Assembly (NCBI GenBank): GCA_030220185.1
Contig: JASPKZ010003424.1
Location: forward strand, 1,054,001 to 1,118,000
Origin: Diploptera punctata
Lineage: Eukaryota > Arthropoda > Insecta > Blattodea > Blaberidae
Length of the DNA: 64,000 nucleotides
Reading direction: 5' to 3'
Shown: positions 53,293-63,439 of the stretch, piece after piece
Layout: each line of letters begins with the position of its first letter
Numbering within the stretch: the stretch's first letter is position 1
The notes under the pieces: generated by a model
Told to the model about the DNA's origin: nothing
The model's input: only the letters and a program-made list of their open reading frames with translations
The model's database searches: none
Made by a program: the position numbers and the translations under genes

Positions 53293-53943
53293 GTCCACCG
53301 CTGTGGTCTCGAGGTAACGTGTTGCCTTATTACGCAGCGGGCCCGGGTTCGATCCCCGGTCGGGACAGTTTTTCTGGGTGAGGTTTTTATCGGGGTTTTT
53401 CCTCACCTGTAAGACAAATGTCAGGAAAACTGTAAGGTCCAAACGGTCCCCGAAATCATATGGCCAGCATCAATCATCATCATCCTTATCATTATCATCA
53501 TCATCATCATCATCATCCTTCACCGGTGTAGAAAGCAACGGGAAGCTAAAAAGTAAAAAGTGAAAAGTAAAGTGATCCCACAACAGGCTCGGAGGCCCTT
53601 GGGGTAGTAGGAGGTTAAGGATCCCACTTTTTTCTAGACAATCGGCACTTTATGTCAGCCCTGCGTGACGGCCGCCTTTACCCCAGAACAAGCGTCTGGT
53701 ACTCATTTTCGTTAGAGGCTGAGTCGACCCCAGGGCCATAGTGCCGCCAGAGGGTTTGGGTCAGTTTAAATATCCTGACCCCAACGGGACTTGAACCCTC
53801 GACCCTTCGGCTTGTAGCTCAGTGCCTTAACCACTACGCTATACTACACCTACAATTCCCTAGTAAAGCTGCAAAGCATAGCATTAAAATGCTATGATTG
53901 CAGTGAAAGACCTGCCCTCGGGCAGAATTACTATGGAAGGATG
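53293..53943 (+). mobile_element. SINE A copy split by a SINE C
   Basis: 5' part 53293-53548 (gtccaccgctgtggtctcga, B-box gggttcgatccccgg, TCATCA stretch, acgggaagcta). The 3' part resumes at about 53849 (ctacacctacaattccctag to ctcgggcagaattactatgg). Between them is a SINE C. Confidence 0.93.
53549..53847 (-). mobile_element. SINE C inserted in SINE A
   Basis: On minus: tRNA-like head tagcgtagtggttaaggcac, B-box gagggttcaagtcccg, ggtcgactcagcctctaacg, and ctaccccaagggcctccgag, with an A-rich tail at 53549-53573. About nine bases of the head seen at 38874 are missing. Confidence 0.92.
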
Positions 53944-54555
53944 GACTGGAAATACGGTAAATATATTGTAAATTTAAGAAATTTCATGTTTTTATGTTAA
54001 ATGTTTTTCATTGTGGTTGCTCTCGATACAATGTTAACTGTAGATAAAGTAGTTAGTTCATTTGATCATAGTGATTGTGGAGGACAAGTGAATGGAAATA
54101 ACTTGATTTATCTGTTCATTACGTTCAAATCGAACTTACTACCATCTGTTTTCTAACTCTTGAAGGAGTTGTAGCAATTCGGGTGCCGGGAAATGTAGTG
54201 TATGGTTTAGCATATAAATTGCTTTTCAGTATCGTGAAAAGAAAAGGTACGAGGCTTTAGATATCTGGGGATTGAAGTCGCTCAGGGTAATGAAACTGAA
54301 ATCAAATGAAGTTTTTTTTTAGATTCTTAATGTAAGAAAAAATAAAATAATCGAGACATGAACATTTTCCACCGGAATTGTACTTAAATTGGATCGCAAA
54401 TGTGTTAGCTTTCCTACGGGTTAAATGTATTTCTGTTACAATAATAATATTACAATAATTTGGTTCTTAATTTTCTGCTTGTATTTCTGTCACAATTCAG
54501 ATTATTATTGCATTTCACCTCTCTCTTCATATTACAGTATGTTTTCCACATTTTC
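53944..54555. other. No recognisable feature
   Basis: AT-rich; nothing supported. Confidence 0.45.
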
Positions 54556-54777
54556 TCTTCTTCTTCTTCTTCTTCTTCTTCTTCCTCTATATCATGGAAT
54601 TTGACCATAGACCTGTTCCACATCAAGTGACCGTATCCCTCCATATAGTTGTGGGAAGCCCAATATTTCTTCTTCCTTTGGATTGGTAGTGAAGCAACAT
54701 TTGTCTATTGGATGTCATTTATATATGTTGGAGCCAGATAGATCTTGAATTTTAGTTGTATCCATTATACTAGAGAT

Positions 54778-54895
54778 AGTGGAAAACAAAGGAAGCTACC
54801 ACACCTACAATTCCCTAGTAAAGGTGCAAAGCATAACATGAAAATGCTATGATTGCAGTGAAAGACCTGTCCTCGGGCAGAATTACTATGGATGG
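54778..54895 (+). mobile_element. SINE A 3' fragment with 11-bp target duplication
   Basis: ATACTAGAGAT at 54767-54777 and 54896-54906 flanks 118 bp: gtggaaaacaaaggaagcta to cgggcagaattactatggat then gg. Only the part after the TCATCA stretch was inserted. Confidence 0.92.
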
Positions 54896-55040
54896 ATACT
54901 AGAGATGTTTAATTCGGTTATTTACTCATTATATTTCTTATCTAAGAATGTATGAACATAAGAATTTCATTAAAGCGACTTCTATTTTCCTTTTATCTGT
55001 TCTATTAAGTGTCCAATTTTCACACGCATATGTTAATATA

Positions 55041-55160
55041 TTGTGGAAAGCAATGGGAAGCTACCACACGTATAATTCCCTAGTAAAGCTGCAAAGCATA
55101 GCATGAAAATGCTATGATTGCTGTAAAAAACCTGCCCTCGGGCAGAATTACTATGGATGG
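55041..55160 (+). mobile_element. SINE A 3' fragment with 11-bp target duplication
   Basis: ATGTTAATATA at 55030-55040 and 55161-55171 flanks 120 bp: ttgtggaaagcaatgggaag to cgggcagaattactatggat then gg. It starts at practically the same SINE position as 54778-54895. Confidence 0.92.
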
Positions 55161-55320
55161 ATGTTAATATAGGTACTGTCATAGTTTTATAGAATTTTAA
55201 TTGTGTAATTTTTAATGTTTTATTTTTTAGAGTAGTTTTCATTGTTCCCCACATGTTATAAAATGTGTTTATTTTCAAGTTTGTATCATTCATTGGCAGT
55301 AAGATGCGTTAAAACCTAAG

Positions 55321-55559
55321 TAGTTTAAATTTCCCACATTTAGTAGACATTAATGCACATAGATAACAAGCTAAAATATCAATGTTATCACATCTAACCT
55401 ACTTTCAAACTTTGTTGACGAAGAGGTCATCTAGTAAGGATCCTATGTACGAAACATCAGCTACGAGTTCCAACTGCTTGGTCCAGATATGTTGAACCAT
55501 GCCAGCTCGGCAGTAGCATTGGACAACCAAACACTCCGTCTGTTTTCTCCCACACTCAT
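55321..55559. other. Possibly 5' continuation of the R1-like fragment
   Basis: No motif that I can assign with confidence. Confidence 0.35.
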
Positions 55560-56335
55560 ACCTACCTGCAACAAGGGCTGCCCAAGTATAAAGTGTAATT
55601 ATTAAACTATGCCCACTATGCGATGACCATGAAAACTGGCAGCATATTATAGCATTCTGTAGAGAGACAGAACAACTTAGATTACAGATGCTGCCGGAGA
55701 GATTTCTCAGGTCGGATCGAGGGAGAGTGGCGTGTTGGGATCTTTTAGGACGGATCGAGAGTGAATCAAAAATATGCAAATTTTTGGGTACAGTAAGAAA
55801 ATTGAGATATAACAAAATTGTAGCTTAAGGATATATGTATTAACAATAAGAAGAATCTCAATATGGTCTTTGTTTTCGATCTTTAATCATGTTATATAAT
55901 AAGTAGGTCTGATAAGTTGAATAGTCTGATAGTGCACTTAATGTCTGCAGGGACGGGGGGAGGGGGGTATGAGCGTGCGGTGTGTATATGTGTGGGGGTG
56001 TGTGGGTGTATGTGTGTGTGCTTTTTTTCTAATTTGTTTTCTAGCATTTTTTTTTAATATTAATGTACGGAATGTGGATGATTGTAGATATGTATTATTT
56101 TGATTTAGTGCAGACATAGATTTTACTTATATGTAGCCTGTTATTGTTTTTTGATACAGGTGTATTTGTAGGTATTTGTTTATATTATTAGTTTTATTTT
56201 TTTATTCATGGAAAAATAATGCACGTACGGCCAAGCAGGCCCGTGCGCAATGTAAATGCATATGTATTTTCTTTATTCTGAAAAAAAGGTAATAAATTCC
56301 ATATTCTATTCTATTCTATTCTACTGCTTCTTTCA
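55560..56335 (+). pseudogene. R1/Jockey-like LINE C-terminus and 3' UTR
   Basis: The plus frame reads KLCPLCDDHENWQHIIAFCR, ETEQLRLQMLPERFLRSDRG, RVACWDLLGRIESESKICKF, LGTVRKLRYNKIVA-stop (to about 55827). The C-x2-C...H...C cluster and WDLLG tail fit the C-terminus of R1/Jockey-type proteins. The 3' UTR holds GT-rich sequence, the gcacgtacggccaagcaggc hairpin (also at 26520), aataaattcc, and a (TATTC)n end at 56308-56330. Frame open for about 80 codons. Confidence 0.65.
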
Positions 56336-56614
56336 AGAAATAGGAGTCTCGATTTTGGTTACTTAAGTTAAATCGCACCTATTTCTTGTCTCTTGGCTCA
56401 AAAACAGAACAGATATGTTGACATAAACATTTAAGGTGGATTTCGATATGAGAACAAACTTGATCAAGAAAACATTCACAATGATATTGAATATATTTTT
56501 CATTGTTGAATGAAGTGCTATTTATCCTACGTATTTTCTCAGCAAAGGATTTCAGGTCTGCTATTAGCAGAAGCGGCAGACTAGTCTCAATAGACTACAA
56601 TGCAAGCAATATTA
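56336..56614. other. No recognisable feature
   Basis: Nothing supported. Confidence 0.4.
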
Positions 56615-56616
56615 TA

Positions 56617-57579
56617 CAGTAAAACTTGTTTAATCCGAAACGTCAATAATGCGGAATTCTGTCCAATGTGAACAAATTTGTTGGTCCCGGTGAAATAATA
56701 GTATTTTTACATGCATTTACTTTGCATAAAACGGAATATGTCCAACGCGGAAACGGAAGGATATTTCTACACAATTCATGAAAAAAATTATAAAGCGGAA
56801 AGATAGAGAAATAAATTGGTCCCCACTTAATTGAATTACTGTTAGGCCAAAAAAAACACAATAACGAATAATTCCTGCCGCCGGGTGAAGTAGAGATTCT
56901 ACCTGTACCTGACTTTTTCTTTCGGCCTCACTGCACACCCGTTATGCGAAATATGGATACCTGTCTTACAAATAACCATTGCACTGTAAAATCTTACTTA
57001 AGTTCTGAGACGGGTTTTCACTGGTAGCGTTCTGAATTTACGGTATAAAGATGACTAAAACGTATGTATCATTGTCATTAAACAAAAACGTGAAAGTGAT
57101 TGAAGATAAATCTCCAGATTTCCGGACCGATGCTACAAAGTCAAGCTCTAGTTGTTGCTAAATCGCTAGGGAATAACGATTCCAATGAATCTTCATGTTG
57201 GCTGGATAGTTTTAAAAGACGACACAATGTAGTGTGGAATGAAATTTGCGGGTAATTAAAGGATATGGTCGAAAATGTAGTTAGTGAGCGGAAACCGAAA
57301 CTGCATACTTTAATTTCAGGATACGCGCCTAAGAGACATTTTTAACACTAACGAAACGGGACTTTTTTTTCGCGTGTTACCGTCGAAGTCGCTCATACAT
57401 ACTATACTTCACTTTTCAAAGGCAGCGGAATTACATTTAATCCCAGGTACGTAAAAAGACATATACAGCACTCTATAATCTAAGATTATTAATAAATTTT
57501 AATTTTTTTATAATGCGGAGTTTTGTCTAATGCGGAAAAAATTGATCCCATGCGATTCCGCTTTGACCAAGTTTTACTG
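56617..57579. mobile_element. Pogo/Tigger-like transposon, 963-bp deletion derivative
   Basis: The ends CAGTAAAACTTG (56617) and CAAGTTTTACTG (to 57579) are inverted, with TA at 56615-56616 and 57580-57581. Sister of 18889-20021: same order gtccaatgtgaacaaattt, aacgcggaaacggaaggata, tttcggcctcact, atgtagtgtggaatgaaatt, gtgcgattccgctttga-type right end. About 170 bp shorter because one coding segment is missing. Confidence 0.92.
57051..57430 (+). pseudogene. Pogo/Tigger transposase N-terminal half, decayed
   Basis: ATG at 57051 opens MTKTYVSLSLNKNVKVIED, then jumps to a segment equivalent to SPDFRTDATKSSSSC in shifted frame (PMLQ...ALxVAKSLGNND in the family frame), SCWLDSFKRRHNVVWNEICG and an NTNETGLFF-like block with the first catalytic Asp mutated. 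The HTH segment present at 19383-19560 is deleted. No catalytic domain. Confidence 0.72.
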
Positions 57580-57687
57580 TAGTAGAGAACGCAAAGGAAG
57601 GATTTTCTGTTTGAAGTGTTCAGAATCCCTCATTACACACACATAACTTATATATGTTAAGTTATATGCGCGATGATGTTGCTATTC

Positions 57688-58016
57688 GTCCCGTGTAATA
57701 GCTCAGCAGTTTGTCATGCGTTGGCGTTGAGCTGTAGGATTTTTGCTGGTTCGAGTCCCCAATGGGGAAGAAGTTTTCTCATGGAATTTCGGCTAGCAGG
57801 ACCGGTGCCCACCCAGAATCATGAATAATTAAGATGATATAGTAAGTAGCCGCTTCAGGTTAAGGACACCAGCTATAACGGCTGGGGGCCTGACATGCTG
57901 ACTACATGTTCACCCTTTACTGAGTGGATCACTGGCCACCACTGTGATGAATACATGTATGTGAGGACAGCAAGTGGTTGGTAGGTCAAGGGCTTTTAGA
58001 TCTGTCGCATCATCGA
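57688..58016 (+). mobile_element. SINE F, tRNA-derived
   Basis: Head gtaatagctcagcagtttgt, B-box ctggttcgagtccccaatgg, then ctagcaggaccggtgcccac, ccagctataacggctggggg, gatgaatacatgtatgtgag. The (TATAACGGCTG) word recurs at 63491. Boundaries are approximate. Confidence 0.6.
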
Positions 58017-58052
58017 GTATAGATACTTTTAATGTTACTATATTTATGTTAA

Positions 58053-58341
58053 GTTGGCTGCGGTGGACTAGTGGTTATGCTTCTTGCCACTGTTTACGAG
58101 CGTCGCGGGTTCAAATCCGCTCTTGGTCGATAGTTTTTTAGTCCTCCGGGAGGTAATTTCAGCCATGGGTCCCGAGTCTGAAGATTTTCAGAATCGTAAA
58201 AGAACCTTAAGCCAGAATATAGAGATCACTAAGCAAAATTTACCGACCACAACGTCCTAGTAATAGGCTACCTTAGTTGCCTGTTAGATGTCTCATTGGG
58301 TCGATGTGTTGACCGCATGCCATCCATGACATCTCTGAGCA
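58053..58341 (+). mobile_element. SINE D copy
   Basis: gttggctgcggtggactagt, ggttatgcttcttgccactg, B-box gcgggttcaaatccgctc, gtcctccgggaggtaatttc, cccgagtctgaagattttca, ccttaagccagaatatagag, aaatttaccgaccacaacgt, gttagatgtctcattgggtc. Confidence 0.85.
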
Positions 58342-58377
58342 AATAAGGTAACTAAACATTAACTTGGTCTAGTAACT

Positions 58378-58625
58378 TGTGGCACGAATGGGGAATGAAA
58401 TATGTGCATGGAAGCTTCTTGTAGGAAAACCAGAGGGAAAACCCCAGTTGGTAGACTAAGAATGAGGTGAGAGAATAACATTAACTATGATTTGAGGGAA
58501 GTAGGTTATACAGGGAATGATTGGAAAACATTAGCACATGATAGGGATCTATGGAGAGCTTATGTATGCGTGGCCATGAACCTTCGGGTTCGATAGTCCC
58601 AGTGAGTTAGTAAGTTAGTAACTCC
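58378..58625 (+). pseudogene. LINE family 1, 3' end
   Basis: gtggcacgaatggggaatga, agcttcttgtaggaaaacca, ttggtagactaagaatgagg, gaaccttcgggttcgatagt then cccagtgagttagtaagtta. One of the least diverged 3' ends. Confidence 0.9.
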
Positions 58626-59370
58626 TTACAAAAGAGAGACTGTGGCTCAGGAATTGGCTACACCATTATAGATACATAGATATTTACATTAATATATATT
58701 TAACTTTATGGAAATCTCAAGCTGATATGAGCTCTTGAGCGTTTCTCGATATACCTTACAACCTTCTCTATGAGTTTGAGTAGTAAGGAATAAACCAGAC
58801 GAGCCTGAGGTACGGCCACGTAACAGCAATGTGTATGTGGTTCGGGCTGCACTATTATTAGCACTACAACACAATTTGGTATTTATCGTACTTCGATACT
58901 TTTAATTGCATTTTATTTTCTTAGCAAGTTTTCTTCTTTTTAAGTATGGCGTAATTAACCTCATATCCAATCATCCAACGATTCTAAGGGATGGTATTTT
59001 TCTTTCAATGTTTTCTCCTTAGTCCTAAGTCTCAATTTTAGCAACAAGAATCATCTTTATCACTGCATATGCACTTAGCTAATGAATTGTTTCATTATTT
59101 ATTCGTATTCTGAGCTTAATGTCACTTTTTTACACGCTTTATATTAGCTTGACCTGCATCTGTCCATCTATCTATGTAACGGAATCTTTGAACATGATTT
59201 TTACTCACTTAAAAAAATTGGATCGACTTGAAACTTTGTATACTTATAATAGGCCAATGACAATACAATAATTTCATAATTTGTTTCTAAAATCCTGGCC
59301 AGAATCATCAGAAAATAAAAAAATAAAAACCGGTATAATATGTTGCGGACTTACCGTCTTTTTAGTCAAT
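58626..59370. other. No recognisable feature
   Basis: AT-rich; nothing supported. Confidence 0.45.
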
Positions 59371-59468
59371 CGTGGTAAGAGCTTAGTTGGTAGAGCTGTG
59401 GACTGTAGTGGTATATAATTTCAGTAATCCATAGGTCGCTGGTTCAAATCCGGCCCGGAGGATTTTTT
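59371..59468 (+). pseudogene. tRNA-Tyr (GTA) pseudogene with intron-like insert and Pol III terminator
   Basis: gcttagttggtagagc forms the D arm. gtggactgtag and atccat form the anticodon stem GTGGA/TCCAT with anticodon GTA. They are separated by an 18-nt insert (tggtatataatttcagta) where nuclear tRNA-Tyr genes have their intron. The T arm GCTGG-TTCAAAT-CCGGC is perfect and is followed by CCGGAGG, A, then TTTTTT. The 5' acceptor strand (gtggtaa) cannot pair with CCGGAGG, so the gene is broken or is the head of a SINE. Confidence 0.75.
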
Positions 59469-59549
59469 AGAAGGGTATTAAGTAATTACATTTTCATGGG
59501 ATTCCGGTTTATGACAATTAATCTAAAATTTTAAAAAATAAATAAATAC
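59469..59549. other. Spacer between tRNA-Tyr pseudogene and foldback
   Basis: AT-rich, no feature. Confidence 0.4.
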
Positions 59550-60065
59550 AAGTTTAAAAAACTAAAACAACAAGCTTTATTAGAAAACCAAACTAAAAAA
59601 TAAAAAAATAATACTAGTTTAAAAAACTAAAACAACACGCTTTATTAGAAAACTGAACTAAAAAATGAAAAATAATTTCAATTTCCAACACGCTTGGGAT
59701 AAAATTAAAGTGGTCAACAAAAATATCATCTCCGACACATCTAGAATAAAAGTAGAGTTATCTACAAAAAAAAGTTTTACCATCAAAATGCTTTTTATGG
59801 TTTTCACGTTCTCTTCTTTGAGACTTTACTTTTACCAATATCTGTTTATTATCAAATATATTAATTGATATATAGCACCCCACGCTTTTGATGGTAAAAT
59901 TATTTTTTTGTGTAGATAACTCTAGTTTTATTCTAGTTGTGTTGGATATGATTTTTTTTTGTTGACCACTTTAATTTTATCCCAAGCGTGTTGGAAATTT
60001 AAATTATTTTTCATTTTTTAGTTCGGTTTTCTAATAAAGCGCGTTGTTTTAGTTTTTTAAACTAT
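59550..60065. mobile_element. Unidentified foldback with about 175-bp arms and a duplicated outer end
   Basis: The left arm about 59615-59790 and right arm about 59885-60063 are inverted copies (tagtttaaaaaactaaaaca, ccaacacgcttgggataaaa, ttaaagtggtcaacaaaaa, tagagttatctaca, ttttaccatcaaaa), roughly 90 per cent alike. The outer 55 bp of the left arm is duplicated in tandem at 59550-59605. The spacer 59791-59884 is unrelated. A 67-codon plus frame in the left arm has KNNFNFQHAWDKIKVVNK. The right arm breaks it. Class unknown. Confidence 0.75.
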
Positions 60066-61131
60066 TATTTTTTAAGAACTTTTACGTTTCCCATGTCATT
60101 CGGACTTCACAGTGAAACGACCTCTTGGGAGAGGATGTTTAAACTTTGGATCACATATATACTTTTTGACCACACAAGGGTATCAATAGTTCCCCGAATT
60201 AGGAATATTTTATTACTTAATCACCTACCGACTTAATAAGTTACTGTTTGTTAGTTACTGGCTTAATCACTTATTTAATTTCTTACTTAATTAGTTATGA
60301 CTTAATTACGTACGTATTTACTTAATTATTTAACTTATTTTACCTCACTTAATTATTCTCTGGCACTAATGGTCGATGTGACCATTGGTCTGCGTAACAA
60401 GAACATCCACCTTCCACCATTTATTCCTTTGTTTCTTAGATTCTCTTTCACATGTATTAGGCAAAAATGTTACTCCCGTGCTACCACTGAAATATTTTAC
60501 TGATTTAGAGCTTACCCACTGTTTACATATTTTATAACATTTTAAGTGGGTAAACTTCGTCTATAAATTGACCTTCAGTCTGTGTCATTGATTCGAGAGT
60601 CTTCTCTTGGGCTCATAATAGGTTCGCGGATCATGGGTTTAAAACTTTTTGTTTCTTGAGATTTTTGTATATTTTTTAGGAAGACATTTGTTTAAATTTC
60701 GCCTGGAACGTTAAGCGTGCTGCTTGAACGGTTCCAATTTAGCTAACAAGTTGGAAGAAAGTAACAGATTTCTTTACTTGTTTAGTAGCTGCATTCACAT
60801 TCCCACCAGAATAAGTTTCCGCAAAGATGAAACTGGCTTTTACTTGCGAATCTTTCCTTCCTGGAGCATGTATTCACCCTGAACTCTCAGAAATTAGTTC
60901 TTCCTTTGCAACTTCATGCTGCTTCAAATTTCTCACTCAGATTGGCTGACTTTTCTCTTTTAAAGTAGTATGGAAATTTTTAATTACGGAGGTGCTTTAT
61001 GATCACCAGACGCAGCTCTATTAGAGAATACAAAAATGTATAAACTTTTCTCCTACGTACTAACTTCCAGACCTCCATGCCTTAAAAATAAGCTGAAATA
61101 ATGTTAAAACTAAACTAAGGATATATATATA
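60066..61131. other. Unassigned; repeat J relic and degenerate ACTTAATTA tract
   Basis: 60130-60205 resembles 39995-40070 (repeat J). 60210-60360 is a cryptic simple repeat of acttaatta-like words. No gene. Confidence 0.45.
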
Positions 61132-61290
61132 GTCCTCCGCTGTGATCTCGAGGTAGCGTGCTGCCTTGTCACGCAGGGGGCTCAGGTTCGATTCCCGATC
61201 GGGACAGTTTTTCTGGGTCCTCAGCTGTAAAACAAATGTCAGGAAAACTTTAAGCCCCAAACGGTCCCCGAAATCATATGGCCATCGCAA
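61132..61290 (+). mobile_element. SINE A, 5' half only
   Basis: gtcctccgctgtgatctcga, ggtagcgtgctgccttgtca, B-box caggttcgattcccgatc, gtcaggaaaactttaagccc, cggtccccgaaatcatatgg. It then passes into a GC-rich segment instead of the usual 3' block. Confidence 0.9.
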
Positions 61291-61329
61291 TCATCATTCA
61301 TATTCATCTTAGATTAAGCTTAGGATTAG

Positions 61330-61445
61330 CGACTCTCCTGGCGCACCACTATCATCACTCATCATATCATCGGGGCAACGTAACCCCGCCTTCCAGGCGC
61401 CCCAACCTCAGAAGTGGGTTACAAGTACGCCGTGCCAGGAGAAAA
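61330..61445. other. GC-rich segment with nested complementary stems
   Basis: CTCCTGGCGCAC (61335-61346) can pair with GTGCCAGGAG (61432-61441) with one bulge. Inside are GGGG-CAACGTAA-CCCC (61372-61387) and GCC-TTCCA-GGC (61388-61398). The composition is unlike the AT-rich surroundings. It could be an alternative 3' end for the SINE A head upstream or an unrelated insert. Confidence 0.45.
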
Positions 61446-61483
61446 CACCAGGAATGTCGAAAGACAACCTGGGGAATTTGCAA

Positions 61484-61486
<3 letters not shown>

Positions 61487-61554
<68 letters not shown>
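61487..61554. repeat. (AT)n microsatellite
   Basis: AT with one phase break. Confidence 0.96.
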
Positions 61555-61559
<5 letters not shown>

Positions 61560-61637
61560 GCGATTCTTTTAGTTATGTTATAAGCAGACTATTGGGAAAT
61601 AGTACCGATATGTGAAGTTACGAACAAACAAACTTAA

Positions 61638-61847
61638 CTCTTGTTAAGTTGATCTTCCGGGCTCAAAGGCCGTGGTTCAGTTTTCTATTGCGGTACATCT
61701 TCAGGAGAATCTGCGTGTCCTCAGTTGAGGAGTTCTCAGAGGGCACGCAGAATCTCATGAAGATGCCTACCTCAGTAGTAGATGAAACGTCGAGTTTAAA
61801 CAAAGCGGATCATGGTCATTCAGCCCGGAAGACCAACTTAACAAGAG
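61638..61847. mobile_element. Foldback, hammerhead-like family, copy C
   Basis: The arms start ctcttgttaagttgatcttc (61638) and end gaagaccaacttaacaagag (61847). The left arm has an internal deletion of about 30 bp. The plus strand has ATGAAGA (61757-61763, first C mutated), GCCTAC/GTAGAT helix, GAAA (61784-61787) and GTC (61789-61791) followed by GAG pairing with CTC at 61754-61756. The minus arm retains CTGAAGA near 61697-61703. Confidence 0.75.
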
Positions 61848-62199
61848 ACACCGTCTGTGAAATCCTACAGAAACGAATTTAGTTTATTTATAAAGTGCGA
61901 GCAACTGGTTAATCAATGTCAATATAGATGGCAAGCTAGTGATGCCTGTTGCTCCATGTACATGGTATAGCCTGCTTCTTACTCGTGACAACTCGTAGGC
62001 CTACATATTCACAAATTATTAATTCACCTGTTGTTCAGCACTAAAATGAATGGTTACGTTGGTGATATCAACTATAGATACTATGGCCGTGACGTAACTG
62101 CCGTACTCCCTCTGTTTCGGTGTACAATTAAGTCGCACAGAACTTGTTAGCATGAAACGTACTATTTCGATAGTGTGAGTTAGTTTTAATTAGTGCGCC

Positions 62200-62200
<1 letters not shown>
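61848..62200. other. No recognisable feature
   Basis: Nothing supported. Confidence 0.45.
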
Positions 62201-62258
<58 letters not shown>

Positions 62259-62278
62259 TATTATTATTATTATTATTG
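62201..62278. repeat. (ATT)n microsatellite
   Basis: About 25 units with one phase break. Confidence 0.96.
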
Positions 62279-62344
62279 AAATCATTATTATTTATTAGTA
62301 TCGTTGTTATAATTTAGTAACAATTGTATTTCTTTTTAGTATCA

Positions 62345-62510
62345 ATATAAAAGTGTCCGGTAGGTGGGCCAAGAATGAAGTGAAAGAATAAGGCAGGTGA
62401 ATTATACAGAGAATGATTGGAAAATATTAGCTCAGAATAAGGATGTGTGGTCAGCTAATATTTGCCTGTCTATGAACTTTGGAGTTGGATGTGTCTGTGA
62501 GACAGTGTTA
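62345..62510 (+). pseudogene. LINE family 1, 3' end, diverged
   Basis: aaaagtgtccggtaggtggg, ccaagaatgaagtgaaagaa, attatacagagaatgattgg, aaatattagctcag, gaactttggagttggatgtg. Confidence 0.75.
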
Positions 62511-62594
62511 CTTATTGCGCCAATTTTATTATTATTTTTAATATCATTATTATTGTTTTAGTTTAGTAACATATGTTTTATATTACTTAGTATT

Positions 62595-62945
62595 TTACAA
62601 GATTGTGGCTGTTCCTGTGTTATTATATGGCTCCGAAAATCGACTTTGACTAAAAATTGACTGAAAAATAGAATCTGCAAAAATTAGTTTATAGTTGAAT
62701 ATACATTATAAGATAAAAACATGTAACAAATATATTAGGAATGAGCTTAACATAATTAGCTTAACAGAATCAAAGATTACAAAGAAAATCGGTTCGGTCG
62801 CATTCAAAGGATGGATCAAGAACGTATAACAAAACATATATTCACACATAAGCCAGACGGGTATAGATGTGTGGGACGGCTAAGAGCACGATGGAGAGCA
62901 TTTCTCTGCATGAGACAGGAACGAACCTTTTATGGTTAAAACTAT
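62595..62945 (+). pseudogene. LINE family 2 fragment
   Basis: gtggctgttcctgtgttattatatggctcc (AVPVLLYGS), then ITESKITKKIGSVAFKG-type and RIQRMDQERITKHIFTHKPD, CVGRLRARWRAF in shifting frames. 3' end gacaggaacgaaccttttat. Confidence 0.7.
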
Positions 62946-63104
62946 GAATAATAATGAAAAGAAAAACTTACTGGTATTAATATTGAAATCTGAGTTCAGC
63001 TTTGTGGTTGAATTTTTAATTTGTATATATGAACCATATCTGCATGGAAATGTCATGATCCAGGAGCCACTATAAAATGGTATTACTAGATTATAAAATA
63101 ATTC

Positions 63105-63380
63105 CATTCCGGTGGTTTAGTGTTCACCATGTTCGCCTTTGGTTCCTAGGTTCGCGGTTTAAATCCTGGCTAGGGTCAGTGGATTTTTCAGGGCATATAG
63201 ATTCAGAATATGGGGTTTATCGATAGGAAACTGATGCTGTGGGTCCCGTGTCCTAAATTCACGACACATTCAAGCCTAAAAAATACTTTCGAAGAAAATT
63301 TGTTGCACCTTTCGAAACCAGATTTGAATTGAGATTCTGAAGTCTTAATTGTTAAAGAGCGTCATTAAATAAAATAACAT
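63105..63380 (+). mobile_element. SINE E copy
   Basis: cattccggtggtttagtgtt, B-box gcggtttaaatcctggctag, gtggatttttcagggcatat, gatgctgtgggtcccgtgtc, ctaaattcacgacacattca, gagcgtcattaaataaaata. Matches 15049-15293. Confidence 0.78.
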
Positions 63381-63439
63381 AACACAGGTATCATGTGTAG
63401 AGATCAGCTTATGGCAGAAATTGCATGTTTAAGAAGCTG

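Larger units (their letters stand above)
54556..55320 (-). pseudogene. LINE family 2 with (GAA)n tail, hit by two SINE A fragments
   Basis: On minus: MNDTNLKINTFYNMWGTMKT, TQLKFYKTMTVPILT, then (after a SINE) YACENWTLNRTDKRKIEVAL and MKFLCS. The 3' end lies at the (TTC)n tract 54558-54592. Removing the SINE pieces at 54778-54895 and 55041-55160 restores one continuous order of LINE sequence. A long open minus frame across 55033-55293 is a LINE/SINE-antisense chimera, not a gene. Confidence 0.85.

Noticed and set aside
55033..55293. 86-codon minus frame MNDTNLKINTF...
   Set aside because: A chimera of a LINE fragment with antisense SINE A; its second half recurs wherever SINE A lies.
55405..55815. 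136-codon minus frame
   Set aside because: The opposite strand carries the better-supported CPLCDDHENWQH R1/Jockey-like C-terminus; the minus frame is its shadow.
57051..57579. Domesticated pogo transposase gene
   Set aside because: Frameshifts, missing DDE domain and intact TIR/TA boundaries show a decayed transposon copy.
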